64,000 nucleotides of DNA. It comes from Clostridiales bacterium (GTDB lineage Bacteria > Bacillota > Clostridia > Saccharofermentanales > Saccharofermentanaceae). Made by a program: the position numbers and the translations under genes. Of this stretch, positions 8,977 through 17,442 are shown one piece after another (the stretch's first letter is position 1; every line of letters starts with the position of its first letter). Location: contig JAFZKB010000023.1 in NCBI GenBank assembly GCA_017551865.1, forward strand, positions 113,136 through 177,135, read 5' to 3'. Below the pieces are notes generated by a model. The model did not search any database. It was not told where the DNA came from and saw nothing but the letters and a program-made list of their open reading frames with translations.

Positions 8977-10119
8977 TTACCCAACAATCCCTGCAAACTC
9001 TTCCATGATGCCCGATATTCCTATATTCTGCGGACAGACGGCTTCGCAGCTCTGGCAGTGGAGGCAAGCGGAGGGCTTCTTCTCAGCAGGCAAGGCACCC
9101 ACCGCCATCGGGGCGATGAAATCAAATCCGCCTCCGTCGATGGTGATGTTATGCTCGTTAAAGAGTGCGATCAAGCGGGGGATATCCAGTTCCATCGGGC
9201 AGTGGCTGACACAGTAGTGGCAGGCTGTGCAGGGAACGGAACGGACGCTGAGCATCTCGTCAGCAACTTCCATGAGTCCCGCCATCTCCTCAGAACTAAG
9301 AGGCTTCTCCTCGGAGAAGGTCTTCACATTGCTCTGAAGCTGCTGCATATTCGACATGCCGGAAAGGATCACGGTGACTTCCGGGATCGACATCAGGAAC
9401 CGAAACGCCCATGCCGGGATCTCTTCGTCCGGTCGCATCGCCTGAAGTTTCCCAGAGAAACGCTCCGGCATCTTCGCCAGTTTTCCGCCACGGAGCGGCT
9501 CCATGACCCATACCGGGATGCCCCATTCACGGAGCATCTCGACCTTTTCTTTGCCGTGCTGGAATGTCCAGTCGAGGTAGTTTAGCTGCAACTGGCAGAA
9601 TTCCATGTCCTTGCCATAGGCATCCAGAAAGCGCTTCAGCACATCCGGTTCTCCGTGGCAGGAGAAGCCGAGGTGCTTGATCTTCCCTTCTTTCTTCATC
9701 TGCATCAGGTACTCATAGATACCGTACTTCGGATCCAGATAGTAATCGATATTCATCTCGCATACATTATGGAAGAGATAGAAGTCGAAATACTCCATGC
9801 CGGTCTTTCGAAGCTGCTCAGGGAAGATCTCTTTGACCTTCGTCATGTTCCCGAGATCGTATCCGGGGAACTTGTCTGCGAGGTAGAAGCTCTCACGTGG
9901 ATGGGAAGCAAGTGCTTCGCCCATGACGAACTCGGAGTTTCCGTTATGGTATCCCCATGCCGTATCAAAGTAGTTGATGCCGGATCTAAATGCTTCGTCC
10001 ACCATTTTCTTTGCGCTTTCGACATCGATCTTCGAGTCATCCCCTTCAATGACCGGAAGACGCATCGCGCCGAATCCCAGCGTAGAGATCTTTATGTCCT
10101 GAAATGATTTATACAGCAT
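8977..10119 (-). CDS. Aldo/keto reductase with C-terminal 2x[4Fe-4S] ferredoxin domain
   Basis: A 380-residue protein. Residues 1-280 are an aldo/keto reductase barrel with the catalytic set D52, Y57, K83 and H117. The C-terminal 90 residues carry two cysteine clusters, CTACHYC...CP (near 297) and CLHCQSCEAVCP (from 352), which would bind iron-sulfur clusters. This fusion is common in anaerobic Clostridia and implies electron transfer between NAD(P)H chemistry and a ferredoxin-like partner; the substrate is unknown. It ends 3 bases after the convergent small membrane protein, and the flavin reductase-like gene is just upstream on the same strand, so the two probably form an operon. Confidence 0.93.
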   Translation of the reverse strand: MLYKSFQDIKISTLGFGAMRLPVIEGDDSKIDVESAKKMVDEAFRSGINYFDTAWGYHNGNSEFVMGEALASHPRESFYLADKFPGYDLGNMTKVKEIFPEQLRKTGMEYFDFYLFHNVCEMNIDYYLDPKYGIYEYLMQMKKEGKIKHLGFSCHGEPDVLKRFLDAYGKDMEFCQLQLNYLDWTFQHGKEKVEMLREWGIPVWVMEPLRGGKLAKMPERFSGKLQAMRPDEEIPAWAFRFLMSIPEVTVILSGMSNMQQLQSNVKTFSEEKPLSSEEMAGLMEVADEMLSVRSVPCTACHYCVSHCPMELDIPRLIALFNEHNITIDGGGFDFIAPMAVGALPAEKKPSACLHCQSCEAVCPQNIGISGIMEEFAGIVG

Positions 10120-10134
10120 GGTGTTCCCTCCTGC

Positions 10135-10686
10135 TTACTTGAGTTTCGCTCCATCGGCAAAAGCATTGCCTACTTTTTCTCCGAGTGCGACATATGCGTT
10201 GTTGCATGGATCAAAGGCAATCGGGCGGAGCTTCTTGAGATCGATCTTGCCGTCGGTTACGACACTCTCATCCGCAGATACGTTAACGATCTCTCCGATG
10301 AGGATCCCGTCTTCAAAGCTCTTTACTCTGCACTCGAGTGCCATAGGAAGTTCGTCGATCAGAGGAGCATCCACGAACTCACTCTTCGTGGCGTGGAATC
10401 CTGCTTTTTCGAATTTATTCGGAACCTTACGGGCAGATTCGATACCCACATAGTCGCAGGCGATGACCTGGTCTTCGGTAGCCATACTGACCGTGAAGGC
10501 TTTCCTGACAGCAAGGTTATCTGTCGTCTTATGTTCTCCCAGGGAGATCGTGATCTCCTGAAAATCCGTGGTAATTCCCCAGGCGGCATTCATCGCATCC
10601 GGGACACCGTTTTCATCGTATGTCGCGATAATCAGGACCGGCTGCGGAAGCATGATCGGCTTGGCTCCATAGTTTACTCTGCTCAT
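10135..10686 (-). CDS. Flavin reductase-like FMN-binding protein
   Basis: A 183-residue flavin reductase-like split-barrel protein, seen in the N-terminal PQPVLIIATYDENGVPDAMN pattern and the central TISLGEHKTTDNL segment. Such proteins bind FMN and reduce flavins or act as flavodoxin-like oxidoreductases in anaerobes. The start at 10686 is chosen because AGGAGG lies upstream; 46 further in-frame codons have no ribosome site. The stop is 15 bases before the aldo/keto reductase start, so the two redox proteins are likely cotranscribed. Confidence 0.88.
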   Translation of the reverse strand: MSRVNYGAKPIMLPQPVLIIATYDENGVPDAMNAAWGITTDFQEITISLGEHKTTDNLAVRKAFTVSMATEDQVIACDYVGIESARKVPNKFEKAGFHATKSEFVDAPLIDELPMALECRVKSFEDGILIGEIVNVSADESVVTDGKIDLKKLRPIAFDPCNNAYVALGEKVGNAFADGAKLK

Positions 10687-10880
10687 ATTCGTCCCTCCTA
10701 GTAGTATTGATGCTTTCAGAATATCACATCCGCGGGAAATATTGTCAGAGCAAAAACAAGTGAACAAAAGCATCTTTTTATTCATCAAAGTGATATTTCC
10801 AAACTTGATGGGAAGGAATATCATCTAGAACATAACCATAGAAATATGTGATGGATTCATATTCCGGAAAGGATCTCTTC

Positions 10881-11570
10881 ATGAAGAAAATCGGCTTAGT
10901 CGGCGGGACCGGTCCCGAATCGACCCTGATGTACTATAAGGAACTCAACACCCGTATCGATCAGCTTACGGATCGAAAAGCAATGCCCGATCTTGCGATC
11001 GAGAGCGTGGACTTTAGAAAGGCCTGGGCCTACGTTAGTAATGGCGAGAATGAGAAGCTGGCCAATTATCTTTCTGAGAAAGTCACCTGCCTCAAGAACA
11101 GTGGCTGTGAGATCATTTCCCTGACCGCAGGTACAATGCATCTGGTAATCGATGAGATCGAAAAGAAGACCGGTGTCTCGCTCGTCAGCATCCCGAAGGC
11201 TGTGGCAGAAGAAGCCGTGAATAGGGGCTACAAGAAAGTCGGTCTTCTCGGCACGATCTTTACGATGGAACAGGACTACATGAAAAAGGATCTCAGAGAT
11301 GCCGGCATTGAAGTCTGTATCCCAGAGAAAGAAGATAGAGAACTTGTCGCTAAACGCATCTTCGAAGAGCTCGAGTTAGGCATAGTAAAGGAAGAGACGT
11401 TAGAAGAGTTCCAGGAACTGATCTCGAAGATGAAGGAAGATCAGGGCATCCAGGCTGTGATCCTCGGGTGCACAGAACTGCCTCTGCTTCTGAAAGAGGA
11501 GAACTGCCCTGTTCCGGTTCTGGATAGTGTGGAGATACATATCAAGAAGTTGGTAGATATGATGGTATAA
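10881..11570 (+). CDS. Aspartate/glutamate racemase family protein lacking the first catalytic Cys
   Basis: A 229-residue member of the Asp/Glu racemase superfamily: N-terminal GLVGGTGPEST and C-terminal LGCTELPLLL. Family enzymes exchange the alpha proton with a pair of residues, usually two cysteines. Here the second is present (C197), but the first position, normally within CNTxH or TNTMH, reads AGTMH (A83, G84). The E. coli L-specific relative YgeA has Thr at this place, so single-Cys forms exist, but Ala cannot act as a base. The protein may be a one-base enzyme such as an isomerase or decarboxylase, or be inactive. The start at 10881 follows GGAAAGGA. Confidence 0.85.
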   Translation: MKKIGLVGGTGPESTLMYYKELNTRIDQLTDRKAMPDLAIESVDFRKAWAYVSNGENEKLANYLSEKVTCLKNSGCEIISLTAGTMHLVIDEIEKKTGVSLVSIPKAVAEEAVNRGYKKVGLLGTIFTMEQDYMKKDLRDAGIEVCIPEKEDRELVAKRIFEELELGIVKEETLEEFQELISKMKEDQGIQAVILGCTELPLLLKEENCPVPVLDSVEIHIKKLVDMMV

Positions 11571-11613
11571 CTATAGTGGTTGAGTTAGAAGACACAAAAA
11601 CTTCAAAATCTGT

Positions 11614-11642
11614 TTGCACAATTGTAAAGTCTATAGTATACT
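11614..11642 (+). promoter_or_regulatory. Promoter of the candidate antitoxin RNA
   Basis: TTGCAC (11614-11619), a 17-base spacer, and TATACT (11637-11642): a near-consensus sigma-A promoter with no open reading frame behind it. Transcription should begin near 11649. Confidence 0.75.
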
Positions 11643-11648
11643 ATTGAG

Positions 11649-11743
11649 AACAAGAAAATAGCATTGCTATCTTCTTATAAGCTGGATAAGTAAGTAATAT
11701 CTTATCTTAAGGACCGTTTCTTTCTGTGCTGAAACGGTCTTTT
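11649..11743 (+). ncRNA. Candidate antisense antitoxin RNA, about 95 nt
   Basis: The predicted transcript runs from the strong promoter to a hairpin terminator: stem GACCGTTTC (11712-11720) with GAAACGGTC (11731-11739), then TTTT. It holds no ribosome site or reading frame. Bases 11678-11705 match 11799-11826 at 26 of 28 positions, and the terminator loop TTTCTGTGCT (11721-11730) matches 11826-11835 exactly. Because the opposing small-peptide gene is transcribed from the other strand, the RNA is complementary to that mRNA just after its stop codon at both places. A trans-acting antitoxin of a type I system is the best explanation, still an inference. Confidence 0.6.
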
Positions 11744-11835
11744 ATCGTTAAAAGAGCTGTCTCTTAGTGATAGAATCACGTTAGAAACAGCTCTCCATTA
11801 AGCTGGTTGAGTAAGTAATATCTTATTTCTGTGCT
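11678..11835. repeat. Direct repeat linking the antitoxin RNA and the toxin 3' end
   Basis: Copy 1 at 11678-11705 and copy 2 at 11799-11826 differ at two of 28 positions. Copy 2 is directly followed by a 10-base match to the terminator loop of the upstream RNA. The Fst/RNA II par locus of enterococcal plasmids also uses repeats shared by two convergent RNAs for pairing; here they lie in the toxin 3' untranslated part. Confidence 0.8.
11750..11794 (-). terminator. Terminator of the small toxin-like gene
   Basis: On the minus strand AGAGCTGT pairs with ACAGCTCT (arms 11794-11787 and 11760-11753) and is followed by TTTT. On the plus strand no T run follows, so it serves the minus-strand transcript. 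It lies about 50 bases past the stop codon of the 43-residue gene. Confidence 0.75.
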
Positions 11836-11845
11836 AAAGTCTTAC

Positions 11846-11977
11846 TTACCGAAGAGTAATGTTGACGATCAATGCGATCAGACCAACAACAAATGTCATT
11901 GCAGCAAAGATCACGCTGATAATCAGAATTACTTCGCTCAGTGACACACCCTTTTTCTGTTTGAGTTTCTTTGTCAT
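11846..11977 (-). CDS. 43-residue hydrophobic peptide, candidate type I toxin (holin-like)
   Basis: A short frame of 43 codons with a basic head (MTKKLKQKKG), then VSLSEVIL and a hydrophobic span to the end (GLIALIVNITLR), enough for one or two membrane helices. An AAAGGGGG ribosome site lies about 9 bases before the ATG. Size and pattern resemble small holin-like toxins of Firmicutes. A strong promoter at 12169-12197 would give a transcript with a leader of about 185 bases, typical of type I toxins whose translation is delayed by structure, ending at the hairpin 11750-11794. The opposing RNA at 11649-11743 is complementary to its 3' end. No toxicity is known; a harmless small membrane peptide is possible. 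Confidence 0.6.
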   Translation of the reverse strand: MTKKLKQKKGVSLSEVILIISVIFAAMTFVVGLIALIVNITLR

Positions 11978-12168
11978 CTGGTCCAGCCCCCTTTCGCAAG
12001 TATTTTCACATTTTACTAATCATCTCTCATCCTCTTTTTCCTTTATAAATTGTTCGGTGAAGTGAGTCCGTCCCCCTTTCTGTATTATTCTCACCGATTA
12101 TGATGCATCCGACTGACTAGGCTCTCCTCTAATATCGACGCCATCCTTTATGCGTAAATTGCATAGTC

Positions 12169-12197
12169 ATTATATCAGATTTGAATACTGTGCGCAA
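12169..12197 (-). promoter_or_regulatory. Promoter of the toxin-like gene
   Basis: Read on the minus strand: TTGCGC (12197-12192), a 17-base spacer, and a perfect TATAAT (12174-12169). Transcription should start near 12162, leaving a leader of about 185 bases before the ATG at 11977. Confidence 0.75.
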
Positions 12198-12382
12198 TGC
12201 CTACCCGAGATTTTCTTTTCGCTTGTTTTCTCGTGCATTTTGTACTATAATCGATATGCGGGGCATTCCACTTTGAGAACAGTCCATCTGTTTTATAGCA
12301 TTTCCGTATCAAAGTCGATTATTGATAGTGATGCCTATTTCTGAAGCTATAGATAACAATAGAAGTATATGGAGGAAAACAA

Positions 12383-13453
12383 ATGAACTCTTCAGAATAC
12401 AGTCAACTAGTAGGCAAAAGACTAAAAGAGGCCATCTTAATTAAGGGATGGACGCAAACTGAACTTCTTGAAGAATGCAATGCACTTGGTCTATCGATTT
12501 CTCAATCAGCTATTTCAAGGATGTTAAGCGGTTTAGACAAACTTGATCTATATAAGACAACTGTTGTTTGCAAGGCACTGGGGCTGCAAATCCAAAAATT
12601 ATTATCTTTCGATCCAGACGAAGATGTTATGGCAAATCAAATAGATAATGCTTTTATTACTGATCCGCGAAATGACAAGCTACAAGGATATCTGGGAGAT
12701 TACAAGGGGTATTTCTACTCAACAATAAATATGGATGATACCATTCACTGCGGAGATTTCAAGCTTTATCCCGATGAGTCAACAAGCAAGTGTCTGGTGT
12801 CTTTTCGATTCAGCACCGGAAAGACTGATGCAAACAATAACCCTGTCTATAAGGAATACGTTGGAACCGCGAAGCTTTCTGACAAGTTCAGTGCCATATG
12901 TTGCGAGATGACTGACAAAGACGGGAAGGGCGATGTTAGCTATATTATTATTCGGTATGACTATATTTTCAATCAACAATGCGAATGCAAAATTGGAATG
13001 GTGGTTACAATCTGTGCTGGTTTAAAGAGGCTCCCCGTTGCCCACAAACTACTAATTTGCCGCCAAAAGTTATCTGAGAAAGATTTGTATTTCATTTCTG
13101 GACAACTAAAGCTTAATGATGATACGATCCTAATATCAGAATCCGATTATTTTGACTTCGCGAATGACCCTAATCTTCCCGAAGCTTTTAAATCATATGT
13201 TACCCGCAATAATGAAAACGGTGACAGATTTACTTTGAAGGCAGCGAAACAGACTTTCTACACTTTTCGCGAAGACGCCATTTTGGAAAGCAAGAGTTTA
13301 TCTCGTTCAGACAAAGCAAAAGTAATCAATTTGTTGCGTAAGTATTCCGATTCGAAACGTTGCAAGAAAGTCGGCCCCAAAAGCGAAGCGTTTATATTTG
13401 ACTATTTGAGCGGAAAAGAAACACAACAAGAAACAGACAGCCTAGATGAATAA
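12383..13453 (+). CDS. Protein with N-terminal helix-turn-helix, function unknown
   Basis: A 356-residue protein with a strong ribosome site (TGGAGG). Residues 8-75 look like an XRE/lambda-repressor type helix-turn-helix: WTQTELLEECNALG, then ISQSAISRMLSGLDKLDLYK. The remaining 280 residues are soluble, rich in charged and aromatic residues, and not recognised. Codon use is more AT-rich than in the aspS or sbcC regions, and the gene stands beside the toxin-antitoxin candidate, suggesting an accessory segment acquired by transfer. A regulator that binds a ligand through its C-terminal domain is plausible but unproven. Confidence 0.7.
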   Translation: MNSSEYSQLVGKRLKEAILIKGWTQTELLEECNALGLSISQSAISRMLSGLDKLDLYKTTVVCKALGLQIQKLLSFDPDEDVMANQIDNAFITDPRNDKLQGYLGDYKGYFYSTINMDDTIHCGDFKLYPDESTSKCLVSFRFSTGKTDANNNPVYKEYVGTAKLSDKFSAICCEMTDKDGKGDVSYIIIRYDYIFNQQCECKIGMVVTICAGLKRLPVAHKLLICRQKLSEKDLYFISGQLKLNDDTILISESDYFDFANDPNLPEAFKSYVTRNNENGDRFTLKAAKQTFYTFREDAILESKSLSRSDKAKVINLLRKYSDSKRCKKVGPKSEAFIFDYLSGKETQQETDSLDE

Positions 13454-13706
13454 ATGGTTGCGTAGCGGTCGATGATCGATACGCCATATTGCGCGAAATG
13501 ATATCTCGTCATAACGCTTAAGCTTTTGACTTGACTCTCCCTCTTATGGCAACAAAATCAAGGTTTATGCAACCATTCAAAGTAGTATCGCCGGCCTTAG
13601 TTGCATTCCCCTCAAATTAAAATATGAACTAATGTCTATCCCTATCATACGAGAGGTCTGTACACTTCCCCCCCTCTTGACTCCCCTCTTCTTTCCATGT
13701 ATCTTA
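13454..13706. other. AT-rich spacer with a 9-bp inverted repeat
   Basis: No gene is visible. AATGGTTGC (13453-13461, straddling the stop codon of the HTH gene) is repeated inverted as GCAACCATT (13569-13577), bracketing about 125 bases. This may be a remnant of a small element or chance. The rest shows no clear structure apart from the operator at 13707-13726. Confidence 0.4.
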
Positions 13707-13726
13707 TTATTAAACGTGTTCAATAA
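13707..13726. promoter_or_regulatory. Palindromic operator upstream of the TetR gene
   Basis: A 20-base dyad with arms TTATTAAACG and TTATTGAACA (8 of 10 positions symmetric), about 36 bases before the TetR start codon. Position and symmetry are those of a TetR-family autoregulatory site. Confidence 0.65.
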
Positions 13727-13762
13727 TTGACATTAACGAGAACATAGCCTGAGGAGATGGGT

Positions 13763-14341
13763 ATGAACAAAGACGAGAAGCTGCAGATCACAAAGGATAA
13801 GCTGATGGAGGCGACGCTTCATCTGATGGAGAATATGGAGGATCCTCTGAAGGTGACTTCCAGAGAGATCGCTGCGCGTGCTTCGGTTCAGCCCGCCATG
13901 ATCAACTACTGCTTCGGGTCCAGAGAGAACCTGATCTACGCCACATTTCAGAAAGAGTACCTTTCTTTTCTGGAGGAAGATGAGATCAAGGAGGCGCTGA
14001 ACTCGGATCTTTCGCCGAAGGAGACTCTTAAGAAGATCCATTTCCTCGTGGCCAAGTGCCTGGTACGAAACTACAAATTCACCAAAGCCATCACGGGACT
14101 GGTTCTTTTCCAGAGGGATCTGGGGAAAGGGTCCTTTAGTTTTCCGTATGTGAAGGCACACTATCAGGGGAAAAAGACGGACGAGGAGTGTAAGCTCATC
14201 GCCTATGAGCTCTCCACCATAATGCAGCTTCTGATCTACCGGAAGGACGATATCCGGAAGGATTTCGGAATCGATCTTGCGGACGAGAAGGTCCTTCAGA
14301 AATATATCGACATGCGCGTCGATCTTTTGCTGGCAGAATGA
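13763..14341 (+). CDS. TetR family transcriptional regulator
   Basis: A 192-residue TetR regulator. The DNA-binding domain is at residues 6-55 (TSREIAARASVQPAMINYCFG); the C-terminal part is a helical ligand-binding domain. The start at 13763 is preferred because GAGGAG lies 6 bases before it, while an ATG at 13757 is too close to that site. It is followed by the phosphotransferase-like gene after 10 bases, so the two form an operon, and a dyad at 13707-13726 is a likely operator. The context suggests a drug- or metabolite-induced switch for the downstream enzyme. Confidence 0.92.
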   Translation: MNKDEKLQITKDKLMEATLHLMENMEDPLKVTSREIAARASVQPAMINYCFGSRENLIYATFQKEYLSFLEEDEIKEALNSDLSPKETLKKIHFLVAKCLVRNYKFTKAITGLVLFQRDLGKGSFSFPYVKAHYQGKKTDEECKLIAYELSTIMQLLIYRKDDIRKDFGIDLADEKVLQKYIDMRVDLLLAE

Positions 14342-14351
14342 GGAGGGGCAC

Positions 14352-16772
14352 ATGGCATATCTTTATCCGCTAAACAAAATCCCCTCTGAGATACTTCCCC
14401 GAACCGGTGGAAAGGCTGGATCCCTTGCCCGCCTGATCCGGGAACTGAAACTTCCGGTCCCGAAAGGCTATGTCCTCATCGCCGATGCATTTGAAAATGG
14501 AGAGGTCAGAGAGGAAGCCCTGGCCGAAGTATCCGAGCTGGTCACCCGCCTGAGCCCTCGAAATACCTATGCTGTACGCTCTTCGGCCCTCTGCGAGGAC
14601 GGGAGCGAAGCGTCGTTTGCCGGGCAGTACGAAACCCTCACAAACGTCCGAGTTGAAGGCATTTGTAACGCTGTTACAGAGGTCGTGGAGTCGGCAGGAA
14701 GCGCGAGGGTGGAAGAATATACCGGACACATGGCGGGAGAGGTTCAGCCTTCTGGAGATTCTGGTTCTGAGGGGGCAAAGATCGCAGTCGTGATCCAGAA
14801 ATTCGTCTCTCCAAAATACGCAGGCGTGGTCTTCACCTCCGATGTCATCACCGGGAAAGATGATTATATGGTCGGAAACTATGTAGAGGGAGAAGGCGAA
14901 AAACTCGTCTCCGGATCCGAGAATGCATCGGAGTTTCGGATCGGGGCCATCAAGTACAGCTACTCGGGGCCCTCGGAATTCAATCGTTATGCCAAAGAGC
15001 TCGGCAGCTACTGCAGGAAGATCCGAAGAGCCTATGGGGTACCGATGGATATCGAGTGGGCGGTATCGGGAGGAAAGGTATATATCCTCCAGGCTCGGCC
15101 GATCACGACACTTCGAAGACTGGATCTGGAGACATATTCGGTCAACGGAACGCGCTCGGGATATAAGATGCTGACAAGGACCAACGTCGGCGAGATCTTC
15201 CAAAAGCCGGTCACACCCATGACGTTCAGCGCTTTGGAGAAGATCAATGAACTACTTGGATTCCCGGACTGGCTCGATAATATCGACGGGCAGCCATACA
15301 TGAATATCTCCGTTATCTGCTCGGGGCTTGTGAGCTTCGGGGTCTCGGAGAAGAAGGCAGTCAATGCCATTACCGACCTGGTCGGGACGATCCCTGCCGG
15401 CGTGTCGGTCCCTCTTTCTCCTTTCAGCAAGAGAGATTTCTGGAAGCATATCAAGAAGATCGTCTTCCCGAAGAATAAGTCCAAGCTCAGTAAGAAAGAA
15501 AAACAGAAGATGGTCGAGGAGCTTCCTTCGATCTGCCGTACTCTTATGACCGAGATCCGGGCACTCGACAGTAATCCTGGGCTGAAGGAGTATTGGGACA
15601 AGAATCTACTGCCGAAGCTCAACGATGGGCTGTCGGCGATCATGGGAGCGAGCGGGACGTCACTGGCGCCTCTGTTCGGGACTCGTAAAAAGATCACGAA
15701 GGTCGCGGGAGAGGAAATGTCCAACCGCTTGTGCGGAGGATGTGTCGGCACCCTCGACTGCATGAAGCCTCTCCTCCTTCTCGAAGATGTGCTGAATGGG
15801 AAAATCAGCAAGGACGAGTATATCCGTATCTGCGGGCACCGCTCGGTCGATGAGATGGAACTGGCCTCTCCCCGTCCATACGAAGATCCGTCTTTCCTCG
15901 ACGAGAGACTGGAGCAGCATAAGAAAAGCGGCATGGATCTGCATACCATGAGGGAGGCGCAGGAGAAAGCCTTTAAAGAGGCGCTTTCGGAGTTTAAGAC
16001 TTCGTATCCGTCGAAGAAGAAATGGATCGATAAGAAGATCAGAAAATTCGCACAGGCCAATCTTTTCCGCGAAGATCTTCGGAGCAAAGGCGTCTGGATC
16101 TTCAGTGTCTTTAGAGAATATCTGCGCCGGATCGGTATCGTGAATGGTCTGGGAGATGACGTCTTCATGCTCACCATCGACGAGGCATTTGCTCTTATGG
16201 AAGGAAAGGAACTTCCTGTTCGTGATCGAATCTGCAAGCGCAAGGAAACTTATTCGCGTTATCTGACACAGCCGTCGTTCCCGATGCTGATCGTCGGACG
16301 CTTTGATCCGAAGACCTGGATGCAGGATCCAGAACGAAGAAGCGACGTCTATCTCGATGAGACGGCCGAAGCGGAACGGGCGGCTGCGATGGGCGCGAAG
16401 GGCGCAGACGGAACTGTGGACGTCGGTGGTGCGAGCGCGGCGATGTCTTCCGACGTCAAGGGATTCCCGGGCGCGGCAGGCAAGGTCACGGGGACCGTCC
16501 GCGTGATCACGGATGTTTCGGATATCGATCAAATCGAGCAGGGAGATATCCTCGTGACGGTATCTACAAATATCGGATGGACCCTGGTGTTCCCGCGGGT
16601 ATCGGCCATCGTGACGGACATCGGAGCGCCACTTTCGCATGCGGCGATCGTGGCACGTGAATTCGGTATCCCGGCCGTCGTGGGATGCGGGAATGCAACG
16701 ACAGTACTAAAAACCGGCGACACCGTCATCGTGGACGGAGCCGCCGGAACAGTTACCAAAACAGAGAGCTAA
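14352..16772 (+). CDS. PEP synthase-like phosphotransferase, rifampicin phosphotransferase (Rph)-like
   Basis: An 806-residue protein in three parts. Residues 10-290 are the ATP-binding domain of PEP synthase/PPDK type (AVRSSALCEDGSEASFAGQY near 75-95; VYILQARPITTL at its end). Residues 300-680 are a helical middle domain. The C-terminus is a swivelling phosphohistidine domain, SHAAIVARE with catalytic His near 763. The PEP/pyruvate barrel of true PEP synthase is absent, and this order and length match rifampicin phosphotransferases, which move the beta phosphate of ATP to the drug. The substrate cannot be read from sequence. The start at 14352 follows GAGGAGGGG. Control by the TetR gene just upstream supports a detoxifying role. 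Confidence 0.8.
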   Translation: MAYLYPLNKIPSEILPRTGGKAGSLARLIRELKLPVPKGYVLIADAFENGEVREEALAEVSELVTRLSPRNTYAVRSSALCEDGSEASFAGQYETLTNVRVEGICNAVTEVVESAGSARVEEYTGHMAGEVQPSGDSGSEGAKIAVVIQKFVSPKYAGVVFTSDVITGKDDYMVGNYVEGEGEKLVSGSENASEFRIGAIKYSYSGPSEFNRYAKELGSYCRKIRRAYGVPMDIEWAVSGGKVYILQARPITTLRRLDLETYSVNGTRSGYKMLTRTNVGEIFQKPVTPMTFSALEKINELLGFPDWLDNIDGQPYMNISVICSGLVSFGVSEKKAVNAITDLVGTIPAGVSVPLSPFSKRDFWKHIKKIVFPKNKSKLSKKEKQKMVEELPSICRTLMTEIRALDSNPGLKEYWDKNLLPKLNDGLSAIMGASGTSLAPLFGTRKKITKVAGEEMSNRLCGGCVGTLDCMKPLLLLEDVLNGKISKDEYIRICGHRSVDEMELASPRPYEDPSFLDERLEQHKKSGMDLHTMREAQEKAFKEALSEFKTSYPSKKKWIDKKIRKFAQANLFREDLRSKGVWIFSVFREYLRRIGIVNGLGDDVFMLTIDEAFALMEGKELPVRDRICKRKETYSRYLTQPSFPMLIVGRFDPKTWMQDPERRSDVYLDETAEAERAAAMGAKGADGTVDVGGASAAMSSDVKGFPGAAGKVTGTVRVITDVSDIDQIEQGDILVTVSTNIGWTLVFPRVSAIVTDIGAPLSHAAIVAREFGIPAVVGCGNATTVLKTGDTVIVDGAAGTVTKTES

Positions 16773-16775
16773 GAC

Positions 16776-17429
16776 TCAGTAGATCTCCTCCGGAGTTTCC
16801 ACAATATAGGTCGCACCGGCACCTTCCAGTTCTTCTCTTGAGCCGTAGCCATAAAGGACACCCATGGAATCGATGCCCGCTCTTACCGCGCCTTCGATAT
16901 CGTAGTGGCGGTCGCCGATCATGAGAGAAAGTGGAGCCGTCTCGGAATACTCACCCAGAAGATCGATCGCAGTCCGGATGAGATATTCTTTTTCCGAATG
17001 ACGCTCGGCACGGGAAGGGCCGATGACATCTTTAAAGAATTCACGGATGCCGTCATGCTTTAAGACGATCTCCGCCATTTCCGTGGGCTTCGAGGTCACG
17101 ACTAAAAGAGTGAAGCCATCCTTCGTGAGTCTTTCAAGGACATCCTTAATGCCCTCGTAGAGCGGCTGGTTATAGACGCCTTTCACTTCATAGATCTCGC
17201 GGTAGAGACGCACGGCCTCATCCGCCTTCTGCTGATCCATGTGATAGTATCTCGAAAACGAATCAAAGAGTGGCGGGCCGATAAACCTCTTTAAGTTATC
17301 TCTTTCGGGCTCCTCGATGCCCAGCTTGTTTAGGGCGTAGAGTACGGAATCGATAATGCCGAACTCCGACTGAGTAAGAGTACCATCCAGATCAAAGAAG
17401 AGGTACTTATAGTTGCTGATTCTCTCCAT
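16776..17429 (-). CDS. HAD family hydrolase, phosphoglycolate phosphatase-like
   Basis: A 217-residue HAD phosphatase with motif 1 FDLDGTLT (near residues 12-19), motif 2 VVTSKP, the conserved Lys region near SEKEY, and the acidic motif MIGDRHYDIEGA. A helical cap lies between motifs 1 and 2 (class C1), as in Gph and PgmB-like enzymes. It probably dephosphorylates a small metabolite. A GGAAAGGA ribosome site precedes the start, 13 bases after the sbcC stop codon, so it is likely the last gene of the sbcDC operon; it is convergent with the Rph-like gene with 3 bases between. Confidence 0.9.
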   Translation of the reverse strand: MERISNYKYLFFDLDGTLTQSEFGIIDSVLYALNKLGIEEPERDNLKRFIGPPLFDSFSRYYHMDQQKADEAVRLYREIYEVKGVYNQPLYEGIKDVLERLTKDGFTLLVVTSKPTEMAEIVLKHDGIREFFKDVIGPSRAERHSEKEYLIRTAIDLLGEYSETAPLSLMIGDRHYDIEGAVRAGIDSMGVLYGYGSREELEGAGATYIVETPEEIY

Positions 17430-17442
17430 TCTTTTCCTTTCC

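Noticed and set aside
11859..12344. Plus-strand frames opposite the toxin-like gene and its leader
   Set aside because: They lack ribosome sites and are antisense to the better supported 43-residue gene and its promoter.
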